DNA of 64,000 bases from positions 8,187,501-8,251,500 of the forward strand of contig NZ_CP108538.1 in the NCBI RefSeq assembly GCF_035994185.1. The letters run 5' to 3'. How positions within the stretch are numbered: position 1 is the stretch's first letter; each line of letters starts with the position of its first letter. Source of the stretch: Streptomyces sp. NBC_01217 (lineage in GTDB: Bacteria; Actinomycetota; Actinomycetes; Streptomycetales; Streptomycetaceae). Shown here piece by piece: positions 54,472 to 62,075 of the stretch. The notes beneath the pieces are model-generated. The model saw nothing but the letters and a program-made list of their open reading frames with translations, made no database searches and was not told the DNA's origin. Position numbers and translations under genes: made by a program.

Positions 54472-56484
54472 ATGGCGACACGTGTGCGGGGCACCCGCTT
54501 GACGTACAGAACGCTGGTGGTGGCGGCAGTCGCCGCCCTGACGGCCGTCCTGCTCTCACCGGCAGGAGCACAGGGCGCCGCGAGGCCCCCGGGGAGCGGC
54601 GCCCGGGAATCCGGGCCTCCGGAGAGCCGGCCCGTCTACTCGTACGAGAACGCCGTGCGCGAATCCGTCTGGGTCGACACCGGACTTGACGGCGACGGAA
54701 ACGGGAGGAGCGACCGCGTCGCCGTCGACATCGTCCGCCCGCGCGAACCCGCCCACCAGGGCCGGAAGATCCCCGTGATCATGGACGCCAGCCCGTACTA
54801 CGCCTGCTGCGGACGCGGCAACGAGAGCCAGCTCAAGACGTACGACGCCGACGGCCGGCCCGTTCGGTTCCCCCTCCACTACGACAACTACTTCGTGCCG
54901 CGCGGCTACGCCTTCGTCGCTGTAGATCTGGCCGGTACCAATCGCTCCGACGGCTGTGTCGACGTCGGCGGCCGCTCCGATGTCCAGTCCGCGAAGGCCG
55001 TCATCGACTGGCTGAACGGCCGCGCCCGCGGCTATACCACCCGCACCGGAGGCGACCGCGCCACCGCGGGCTGGTCCAACGGCCGCACCGGAATGATAGG
55101 CAAGAGCTACGACGGCACCGTCGCCAACGGCGTCGCGGCGACCGGAGTGGACGGGCTGCGCACCATCGTGCCGATCGGCGCCATCTCCTCGTGGTACGAC
55201 TACTACTTCGCCCAGGGCGCCCCCCTCTACAACAGCGGCCCCGACTGGCTCTCCGGCTACGTCGAGAGCCCCGAGGCACGCGACCGCTGCGCCGCCGTCC
55301 AGCAGAAACTGATCGACCAGGCGCCGCGCACCGGCGACTGGACGAGGCTGTGGAGCGAGCGAGACTACGTGAAGGACGCCCGCAAGGTGCGGGCCAGCGT
55401 CTTCGCCGTACACGGCATGCAGGACCTCAACGTCCGCACCAAGCACCTCGGCCAGTGGTGGGACGCCCTCGCGGAGCAGGGCGTGGAGCGCAAGATCTGG
55501 CTCTCGCAGACCGGACACGTCGACCCGTTCGACTACCGGCGCGCCGAGTGGGTCCACACGCTGCACCGCTGGTTCGACCACTACCTCCTCGGCTACGACA
55601 ACGGCATCGACCGTGAACCGATGGCCGACATCGAACGCCACCCCGACCAGTGGTCCACCGACCGGGTCTGGCCGCCCCGCACCACGCACACCACCACCGT
55701 GCGCCCCACCGCCGGCAGCGCGCCCGGCGTCGGCGCCCTCACCCTGAAGCCCGCCCGCCCCGGCGCCACCGAGACGTTCACCGACGATCCGGCGCAGAGC
55801 GAGACACAGTGGGCCGCCGACCTGGACCGGACCACGGACGCCAAGACCGGATTCCGCACCGCGCCGCTCACCGGGGACCTGCGGCTGGCCGGATCGTCCT
55901 CGGTGACCGTCACCGCGACCCCGAGCACATCGACCGCCCATCTCTCCGCGGTCCTCGTGGACATCGGACCCGACACCATCCGCGACTACGGCGCGTCCGG
56001 AGAAGGCATCACCACCCTCGACGACCGCACCTGCTGGGGCGCGAGCACGACCGGGGACAGCTCCTGCTTCAAGGAGACCCTGGCCGACACGGCCGACGTC
56101 GACCGGACCGTTATCAGCCGCGGCTGGGCCGACCTCGGCACCTACGCCACCGCCGGACACGGCCGCCCGCTCACCCCGGGCAGGGCCTACACGATCACCA
56201 TCGACCTCGCGGCCACCGACCATGTCGTCCCGGCCGGACACCGGCTCGCCCTGATCGTCGCAGGCACCGACCGCGACCTCATCGACCCGCCGGACTCCAT
56301 GCCCACGATCGCCCTCGACCTGGCCCGTACGTCCGCGAAGCTGCCGTTCGTCGGCGGCGCCGGAGCCTTCGTGCGCGCCACCGCGGGCTCGGCGCCCGCG
56401 ACAGCCACCCCCCTTGCAGACCGCTTCGAGGGCGTGGCACCGCCGCGTCCCGCCCATCGCATCCCGGGAGGCAGCCGCTCATGA
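54472..56484 (+). CDS. Secreted Xaa-Pro dipeptidyl-peptidase (S15, CocE/NonD)
   Basis: A 670-residue exported serine peptidase that releases X-Pro dipeptides. A signal peptide covers residues 1-36. The alpha/beta-hydrolase part (about 50-370) has nucleophile S212 in GKSYDG, Asp318 in HGMQDLN and His349 in TGHVDPF. The C-terminal jelly-roll domain (about 400-645) is typical of PepX. The upstream promoter region holds GGGGTACC just before the start. It overlaps the next gene as ATGA, so it is made with the M14 peptidase. It is divergent from the M1 aminopeptidase. Confidence 0.9.
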   Translation: MATRVRGTRLTYRTLVVAAVAALTAVLLSPAGAQGAARPPGSGARESGPPESRPVYSYENAVRESVWVDTGLDGDGNGRSDRVAVDIVRPREPAHQGRKIPVIMDASPYYACCGRGNESQLKTYDADGRPVRFPLHYDNYFVPRGYAFVAVDLAGTNRSDGCVDVGGRSDVQSAKAVIDWLNGRARGYTTRTGGDRATAGWSNGRTGMIGKSYDGTVANGVAATGVDGLRTIVPIGAISSWYDYYFAQGAPLYNSGPDWLSGYVESPEARDRCAAVQQKLIDQAPRTGDWTRLWSERDYVKDARKVRASVFAVHGMQDLNVRTKHLGQWWDALAEQGVERKIWLSQTGHVDPFDYRRAEWVHTLHRWFDHYLLGYDNGIDREPMADIERHPDQWSTDRVWPPRTTHTTTVRPTAGSAPGVGALTLKPARPGATETFTDDPAQSETQWAADLDRTTDAKTGFRTAPLTGDLRLAGSSSVTVTATPSTSTAHLSAVLVDIGPDTIRDYGASGEGITTLDDRTCWGASTTGDSSCFKETLADTADVDRTVISRGWADLGTYATAGHGRPLTPGRAYTITIDLAATDHVVPAGHRLALIVAGTDRDLIDPPDSMPTIALDLARTSAKLPFVGGAGAFVRATAGSAPATATPLADRFEGVAPPRPAHRIPGGSRS

Positions 56485-57788
56485 CACCCCGTACTCCGAC
56501 CGCGCACCGGACCGTCGGCCGCAACCTGTTCCTGACGGCTGCGGCCGCCGTCCTGGCCGTCCCCCTGGTCACCGTGCCCGCCGAGGCCGCGCACCTGGAG
56601 CCCCGTACCGGTTTCGAGATCAGCAACGGCGCCCGCTGGACCGGCCAGCCCGAGGAACAGTCCTTCCTGGCAGCCGTCGACCGGGGCAGCGACCGCGTCT
56701 CCATCGACCGGATCGGCACGACGAAACAGGGCCGCCCGCTCCAGCTCGTCCGTATCGGCAGCCACCGCCCCACCGCGAACACGATGCTGCTGATCTGCAG
56801 CCAGCACGGCAACGAACCCTCCGGCCGCGAAGCGTGTCTGACGACCATCCGCGATCTGGCCCACGCCCGGGACCGCTGGACCCGGGCCTTCCTCTCCCGC
56901 ACCACCGTCCTCGTCCTGCCCACCGCCAACCCCGACGGACGCGCCGCCGACACCCGCGGCAACTCCGACGGCGTCGACATCAACCGCGACCACATCGCGC
57001 TGCAGACCGCCGAGGCCCGTGCCATGGCGGGGGTCATCCGTGACCGGAAGCCCGATGTGATCTACGACCTCCACGAGTACGGAGCCACCCCGCCCTACTA
57101 CGACAAGGACCTCTTCGTCCTGTGGCCCCGTAACCTCAACGCCTCCGACCGGGTGCACGACGAATCGCACACCCTCGCCGAAGGCTATGTACGGCCCACC
57201 GCCAAGGAAGCCGGCTACAGCAGCGGCCTCTACGGCATCTGGACCGACCCGGTCACCGGCGACCCGATCAAGCAGACCGCGGGCGACGGACAGGAACGCA
57301 TCCTGCGCAACACCTCCGGCATCAAGCACGCCGTCGGCCTGCTCATCGAATCCCGTGTGGACGCGCTCACCGACGCCGAGAAGGCCGACCCGGCACTCAA
57401 CAGCCGACGCCGCGTCCACTCACAACTCGCCGCACTCGACGGCCTGTTCGCCTTCACCGGCGAACGCCGCGGCCGGATCGAGGCCGCCACCGCCGCATCC
57501 CGTGCCGCCGGGTCGAAGGACCGCGGCCCCGTCTATCTCGGCGGCGCCGACAACGAGACGCCCGCAGACGGCCAGGTCCTCCAGGACCCGCCGTGCGGAT
57601 ACCGGCTCACCGGGGCCCAGTTCGCCGACGTCAAGGACGAACTCGCCCTGCACGGCGTCACCTCCCGGCCCGACGGTGATGGGGCGTACGTACCGCTGCG
57701 GCAGTCGGCCCGGAATCTGATCCCGCTACTCCTGGACGGGCGGGCGACCTATCACCTCACGACCGGTCAGGCCGATACCACTTGTTGA
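56481..57788 (+). CDS. Secreted M14-family zinc carboxypeptidase
   Basis: A 435-residue exported metallopeptidase with a signal peptide (about 1-37, ending in EAAHLEP). The zinc site is H109 and E112 (SQHGNEPSG) with H198 (DLHEYG). E290 (LLIESR) is a candidate catalytic Glu. The fold is that of the M14 carboxypeptidase family, with a C-terminal extension after about 300. ATG 56481 overlaps the S15 stop. Together with the S15 and M1 enzymes it forms an extracellular peptide-degrading set. Confidence 0.88.
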   Translation: MTPRTPTAHRTVGRNLFLTAAAAVLAVPLVTVPAEAAHLEPRTGFEISNGARWTGQPEEQSFLAAVDRGSDRVSIDRIGTTKQGRPLQLVRIGSHRPTANTMLLICSQHGNEPSGREACLTTIRDLAHARDRWTRAFLSRTTVLVLPTANPDGRAADTRGNSDGVDINRDHIALQTAEARAMAGVIRDRKPDVIYDLHEYGATPPYYDKDLFVLWPRNLNASDRVHDESHTLAEGYVRPTAKEAGYSSGLYGIWTDPVTGDPIKQTAGDGQERILRNTSGIKHAVGLLIESRVDALTDAEKADPALNSRRRVHSQLAALDGLFAFTGERRGRIEAATAASRAAGSKDRGPVYLGGADNETPADGQVLQDPPCGYRLTGAQFADVKDELALHGVTSRPDGDGAYVPLRQSARNLIPLLLDGRATYHLTTGQADTTC

Positions 57789-57953
57789 TCCCATGAGGTG
57801 AGCACCATGGACGGTGCCGGATACGGAGAGTGAGGAAGGTGTGGGCGTCGGGGGGATCCGCCGGTGACGGCGGGCCTCCCGGCGACTTGGACCGGCACCG
57901 GGATGGCCGGGCTGCCCGGACCTGCCCGGTCGCCGTTTAGGATCGACACCCTG

Positions 57954-59591
57954 ATGACTGCCACTCTCGTCGCCAAAGACCTCGCCGCCGGACATGGCGA
58001 CCGCACGCTCTTCGCCGGACTCGACCTCGTCGTCGCGCCCGGTGATGTGATCGGTCTCGTCGGAGTCAACGGCGCCGGTAAATCGTCCCTGCTCCGGCTG
58101 CTCGCCGGACTCGACCGGCCGGAGGAGGGCGAGCTGCGGCTCTCCCCGCCCACCGCCACCGTCGGCCACCTCCCGCAGGAGCCCGAGCGCCGCCCCGAGG
58201 AGACCGTGCGGGAGTTCCTGGCCCGCCGCACCGGCGTCGCCGACGCACAGACCGCGATGGACGCCGCGACGCAGGCCCTCGTCGACGGGGCGCCGGGCGC
58301 CGACGACGCGTACTCCGAGGCGCTCGAACGCTGGCTGGCCCTCGGCGGCGCGGACCTCGACGAGCGCGCCGAGGAGGTCGCCGCCGACCTCGGACTGACC
58401 GTCGGCCTCGACCTGCCGATGACCGCACTCTCCGGCGGCCAGGCAGCCCGCGCGGGTCTGGCCTCCCTCCTGCTCTCCCGCTACGACGTCTTCCTGCTCG
58501 ACGAGCCCACCAACGACCTCGACCTCGACGGCCTGGAGCGGCTGGAGCGCTACGTCTTTGGGCTGCGCGCGGGCACGGTCGTCATCAGCCACGACCGCGA
58601 GTTCCTGATGCGCACGGTCACCAAGGTCCTCGAACTGGACCTGGTCCAGCAGCAGATCAACCTGTACGGCGGCGGGTACGCGGCCTATCTGGAGGAGCGC
58701 GAGAGGGCCCGCAGGCACGCCCGCGAGGAGTTCGAGGAGTACGCCGACAAGCGCTCCGCCCTCGAAGGGCGTGCTCAGATGCAGCGCTCCTGGATGGACA
58801 AGGGCGTCAAGAACGCCCGCCGCAAGGCGACCGACAGCGACAAGCTCGGCCGCAAGTTCCGCAGCGAGTCGAGCGAGAAGCAGGCCGCGAAGGCCCGGCA
58901 GACCCAGCGCATGATCGAACGGCTCGACGTCGTCGACGAACCGCGCAAGGAGTGGGAACTGCGGATGGAGATCGCCGCCGCACCCCGCTCCGGCTCGGTC
59001 GTGGCCACCCTGCGCGAGGCGCAGGTCGTACGCGGCGACTTCACCTTCGGCCCGGCGTCCCTGCAGATCGACTGGGCGGACCGGATCGCCATCACCGGCG
59101 CCAACGGGGCGGGCAAGTCCACCCTCCTTGCCGCGCTCCTCGGCCGCCTCCCGCTGGATTCCGGGCACGCGACGCTCGGCTCGGGCGTGGTGGTCGGCGA
59201 GGTCGATCAGGCGCGCAAGCTGTTCCACGGCTCGGAGTCGCTCCTGGAGGCGTTCTGCGCGGCCGTTCCCGACACCGAACCGGCCGAAGTCCGCACGCTG
59301 CTCGCCAAGTTCGGCCTGCGCGCGGACCATGTGATGCGCCCCGCGACGACCCTCTCGCCCGGCGAGCGCACGAGGGCGGCACTCGCCCTGCTCCAGGGCA
59401 GGGGAGTGAACCTGCTGGTGCTGGACGAGCCGACGAACCACCTCGACCTGCCCGCGATCGAGCAGCTGGAATCGGCGCTGGAGTCGTACACGGGGACGCT
59501 GCTGCTGGTGACGCACGACCGGCGGATGCTCGACGTCGTGCGCACCACGCGCATGCTGCGGGTGGACGGGGGCAGGGTCACCGAGAGCTGA
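57954..59591 (+). CDS. ABC-F family ATPase
   Basis: A 545-residue cytoplasmic protein with two ATPase domains and no membrane part, the ABC-F pattern of ribosome-associated factors. The first Walker A is GVNGAGKSS (about 38) with LSGGQAARAG and FLLDEPTNDLDL. The second is GANGAGKST (about 382) with a variant signature LSPGERTRAAL and LLVLDEPTNHLDLPA. Between them lies a Lys/Arg-rich helical linker (about 240-335). A TTTAGGAT element lies just upstream. Some ABC-F proteins protect ribosomes from antibiotics; no biosynthetic cluster is adjacent, so a housekeeping role is more likely. Confidence 0.9.
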   Translation: MTATLVAKDLAAGHGDRTLFAGLDLVVAPGDVIGLVGVNGAGKSSLLRLLAGLDRPEEGELRLSPPTATVGHLPQEPERRPEETVREFLARRTGVADAQTAMDAATQALVDGAPGADDAYSEALERWLALGGADLDERAEEVAADLGLTVGLDLPMTALSGGQAARAGLASLLLSRYDVFLLDEPTNDLDLDGLERLERYVFGLRAGTVVISHDREFLMRTVTKVLELDLVQQQINLYGGGYAAYLEERERARRHAREEFEEYADKRSALEGRAQMQRSWMDKGVKNARRKATDSDKLGRKFRSESSEKQAAKARQTQRMIERLDVVDEPRKEWELRMEIAAAPRSGSVVATLREAQVVRGDFTFGPASLQIDWADRIAITGANGAGKSTLLAALLGRLPLDSGHATLGSGVVVGEVDQARKLFHGSESLLEAFCAAVPDTEPAEVRTLLAKFGLRADHVMRPATTLSPGERTRAALALLQGRGVNLLVLDEPTNHLDLPAIEQLESALESYTGTLLLVTHDRRMLDVVRTTRMLRVDGGRVTES

Positions 59592-59594
59592 GGG

Positions 59595-60164
59595 TCAGCG
59601 GGCGCGGACGCCGTCCAGGGCGATCTCCAGGACGCGGTCGCGCTGCTCGGTCGTGGGGTACGAGGCCCCCGTGACGCCCGCGACCATGCGGATCAGGTCG
59701 TCGAAGGACATGTCGGGCCGGATCTCGCGGGCCTCCTGGGCGCGGGCGAACAGCGGGCCGCCCGCCTCGTACATCGAGGCGCGGCAGGAGACGAACACGT
59801 CGGACTCGCCGTCCATGGCCTCGCGGATCGCCCGCTTGGTGACCATGTACTCGACGAAGCGGCGCAGCCAGATGGTCAGCGCCTGCCACGGCGGCTCGTC
59901 CGCGACCTCGTCGGCGACCTTGCACAGCGCGTCGACCTCGTCCGCGTAGACGACCTCGAATAGCTGGACGCGGGTCGGGAAATTGCGGTACAGCGTGCCG
60001 ATCCCGACGCCCGCGCGGCGCGCGATGTCCTCCAGGGATGCCTCGGCACCCTGCTCGGCGAAGGCCTCACGGGCGGCCTTCAACAGCGCGTCGTAGTTGC
60101 GCCGCGCGTCGGCGCGGCGCGGGCGCCGGGCCTCGACGATCTCGCTCACAGGGGTGTGCGCCAC
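59595..60164 (-). CDS. TetR-family transcriptional regulator
   Basis: A 189-residue repressor with an N-terminal helix-turn-helix (SLEDIARRAGVGIGTLYRNFPTR, about 43-65) and a helical ligand domain (about 80-185). GTG 60164 is the start, with GAGG seven bases upstream. It is divergent from a drug-type MFS transporter gene. The shared promoter holds three GGAGG-type palindromes, so it very probably represses the transporter and itself. It ends 3 bases from the convergent ABC-F gene. Confidence 0.9.
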   Translation of the reverse strand: MAHTPVSEIVEARRPRRADARRNYDALLKAAREAFAEQGAEASLEDIARRAGVGIGTLYRNFPTRVQLFEVVYADEVDALCKVADEVADEPPWQALTIWLRRFVEYMVTKRAIREAMDGESDVFVSCRASMYEAGGPLFARAQEAREIRPDMSFDDLIRMVAGVTGASYPTTEQRDRVLEIALDGVRAR

Positions 60165-60187
60165 CGTGTTGCCTCACTGACTTGAAC

Positions 60188-60239
60188 CGGAGGTGCGCCT
60201 CCGCTAATCTGGAGGCTCTCCTCCACTTTACCAGTGGAG
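60188..60239. promoter_or_regulatory. Tandem palindromic operators between tetR and MFS genes
   Basis: CGGAGG-N4-CCTCCG (60188-60203) and TGGAGG-N4-CCTCCA (60210-60225) are perfect 6-bp inverted repeats centred 22 bases apart, two helical turns. CTCCACT-N5-AGTGGAG (60221-60239), a perfect 7-bp inverted repeat, overlaps the second by five bases. The divergent TetR protein is the likely binder. Confidence 0.7.
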
Positions 60240-60372
60240 CAGCGTCCGGCGTCGGCTGTGTCCGACGACTCCCATCCTTCCAGACGCGGCAGCGAGGCCG
60301 CGCCCGCGTCCGTGCCCCCGGGCACCCCGCACCGGGACGTACGCCTGTGCTCCGCTGTTCCGCAGAACGGGT

Positions 60373-61854
60373 ATGCCCGCATGCCCGAGAGAGAAGCCGA
60401 CTTTGTCCGCTCCATCCCGACCGCGTTCCTCGAACCGGGTCACCTTCGCCGTCCTCGCGACCGGTGCGGGTGTGTTCTCCCTCCTCCAGTCGCTGATCGC
60501 GCCGGCCCTGCCCACCGTCCAGCATGCGATGCACACCTCGCAGGCGACCGTGACCTGGGTGATGACGGCCTATCTCCTCTCCGCCTCGATCTTCACCCCG
60601 ATCCTCGGCCGCGTCGGCGACCTGATCGGCAAGAAGCGCACGCTCGTCGCCTCGCTGGTCGCCGTACTCGTCGGCTGTCTGCTCGCCGCGCTCGCGCCCA
60701 GCATCGGAGTCCTGATCGTCGCGCGGGTCGTCCAGGGCATCGGCGGCGCCCTCTTCCCGCTGTCCTTCGGCATCATCCGCGACGAGTTCGACGCCTCCCG
60801 GGTCGGCGCCAGCATCAGCAACCTGTCCGCGGTTATCGCCGCGGGCGGCGGCCTCGGCATGGTTCTCGCCGGGCCCATCGTCGCCACGCTCGACTACCGC
60901 TGGCTGTTCTGGCTGCCGGTGGCGGTGGTCGCGCTGACCGCCGTGATCGCCTTCTGGTACGTGCCCGAGTCGCCGCGGCGCGCCGAGGGCCGGGTCAACT
61001 GGGCCGGCGCGATTCTGCTCTCCGGCTGGCTGGTGGCGCTGCTGCTGCCGCTGAGCGAGGCGAGTTCGTGGGGCTGGGGCTCGGCCCGGGTCCTCGGCCT
61101 GTTCGGTGTGGCCGTCGTGCTGTTCGCCGCGTGGCTGGTCGCGGAGTCGCGGGCCGAACACCCGCTGATCGATCTGCGCATCATGCGGCTGTACCCGGTG
61201 TGGACGACCAACGCGGCCGCACTGCTCTTCGGGGCGGGCATGTTCGCGGTGTGGTCGTTCCTGCCGGGCTTCGCGCAGACCCCGTCGGCCGCCGGGTACG
61301 GGTTCGGCTCCAGTGTCACCGGGGCCGGACTGCTGATGCTGCCCATGCTGGTCGCCATGTTCGCCTCCGGTGTGCTCAGCGGCCGCCTCGCTCCCGTGGT
61401 CGGCGCGAAGAACCTGCTCGTCGCCGGTGCGGTTCTCGGCGCGGTGTCCTGCGGGCTGCTCACCGTCTGGCACGGGCAGGCCTGGCAGGTCGCTGTGGCC
61501 GCCGGAGTGTTCGGCCTCGGCATCGGACTGGCGTTCGCCTCCATGGCCACCCTCATCGTGCACAGCGTCCCGGCCGAGCAGACCGGCGCTGCGACCGGAA
61601 TGAACGCCAACATCCGCACCATCGGCGGCTCCATCGGCGCCGCGGTCACCGGCATCCTGGTCACCGGCCGGCTCCAGCCGAGCGGGCTCCCGTACGAATC
61701 CGGCTACACCCACGGCTTCGCCCTGCTCACTGTCGTATGCCTTGCCGCGGCCCTCGTGGCTCTGCTGATTCCGGCCCACCGCGCGTCGCTGAAGCTCCGC
61801 GCGGCAGGGGGAAGTGCGGACCGGAAGGAGACGGCGGGGGTGGCCGGGGAGTAA
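60373..61854 (+). CDS. MFS transporter (DHA2/EmrB-QacA type)
   Basis: A 493-residue multidrug-type exporter with around 14 hydrophobic segments. Motif A-like GRVGDLIGKKR follows the second helix. Motif C-like GGGLGMVLAGPIVATLDYRWLFWL lies near 155-178, and the IGGSIGAAVTGILV segment near 418. These fit the proton-driven DHA2 family. ATG 60373 is the assumed start; TTG 60403 is a possible shorter one. Expression is probably released when a ligand binds the divergent TetR. It is followed by a strong terminator. Confidence 0.9.
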   Translation: MPACPREKPTLSAPSRPRSSNRVTFAVLATGAGVFSLLQSLIAPALPTVQHAMHTSQATVTWVMTAYLLSASIFTPILGRVGDLIGKKRTLVASLVAVLVGCLLAALAPSIGVLIVARVVQGIGGALFPLSFGIIRDEFDASRVGASISNLSAVIAAGGGLGMVLAGPIVATLDYRWLFWLPVAVVALTAVIAFWYVPESPRRAEGRVNWAGAILLSGWLVALLLPLSEASSWGWGSARVLGLFGVAVVLFAAWLVAESRAEHPLIDLRIMRLYPVWTTNAAALLFGAGMFAVWSFLPGFAQTPSAAGYGFGSSVTGAGLLMLPMLVAMFASGVLSGRLAPVVGAKNLLVAGAVLGAVSCGLLTVWHGQAWQVAVAAGVFGLGIGLAFASMATLIVHSVPAEQTGAATGMNANIRTIGGSIGAAVTGILVTGRLQPSGLPYESGYTHGFALLTVVCLAAALVALLIPAHRASLKLRAAGGSADRKETAGVAGE

Positions 61855-61924
61855 CGGCCGATCCCGCGCGCGGCGGGCGCGTGCCGGGCCGTAGCCCCGC
61901 AGGGCTCCCGGTCCCGCGACACCG

Positions 61925-61968
61925 GACGGGCGGCCTGCGCCGGAGAGTTTTGGCGCAGGCCGCCCGTC
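61925..61968. terminator. Strong bidirectional terminator
   Basis: A perfect 17-bp stem (61925-61941 with 61952-61968) encloses the 10-base loop GGAGAGTTTT. It lies between the convergent MFS (ends 61854) and tex (ends 62076) genes. The rest of the 221-base gap is GC-rich without a gene. Confidence 0.85.
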
Positions 61969-62075
61969 GTCCGGATCGTTGACACCCTTGCGGGCCCGGC
62001 CCCAGCGGCGAATTCCGGGCGGGTACCCGGGGCCGGGCCGGGCATTGCCGCCCGGCCCGGTGGACCCCGGCCTCG

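Noticed and set aside
57954..59591. ABC-F gene as antibiotic resistance determinant
   Set aside because: No biosynthetic genes are nearby, and the family includes housekeeping factors. The evidence does not support a resistance claim.
60067..61779. 570-codon frame antisense to the MFS gene
   Set aside because: Composition is repetitive Glu/Arg/Gly typical of a shadow frame. The MFS gene has clear membrane helices and motifs.
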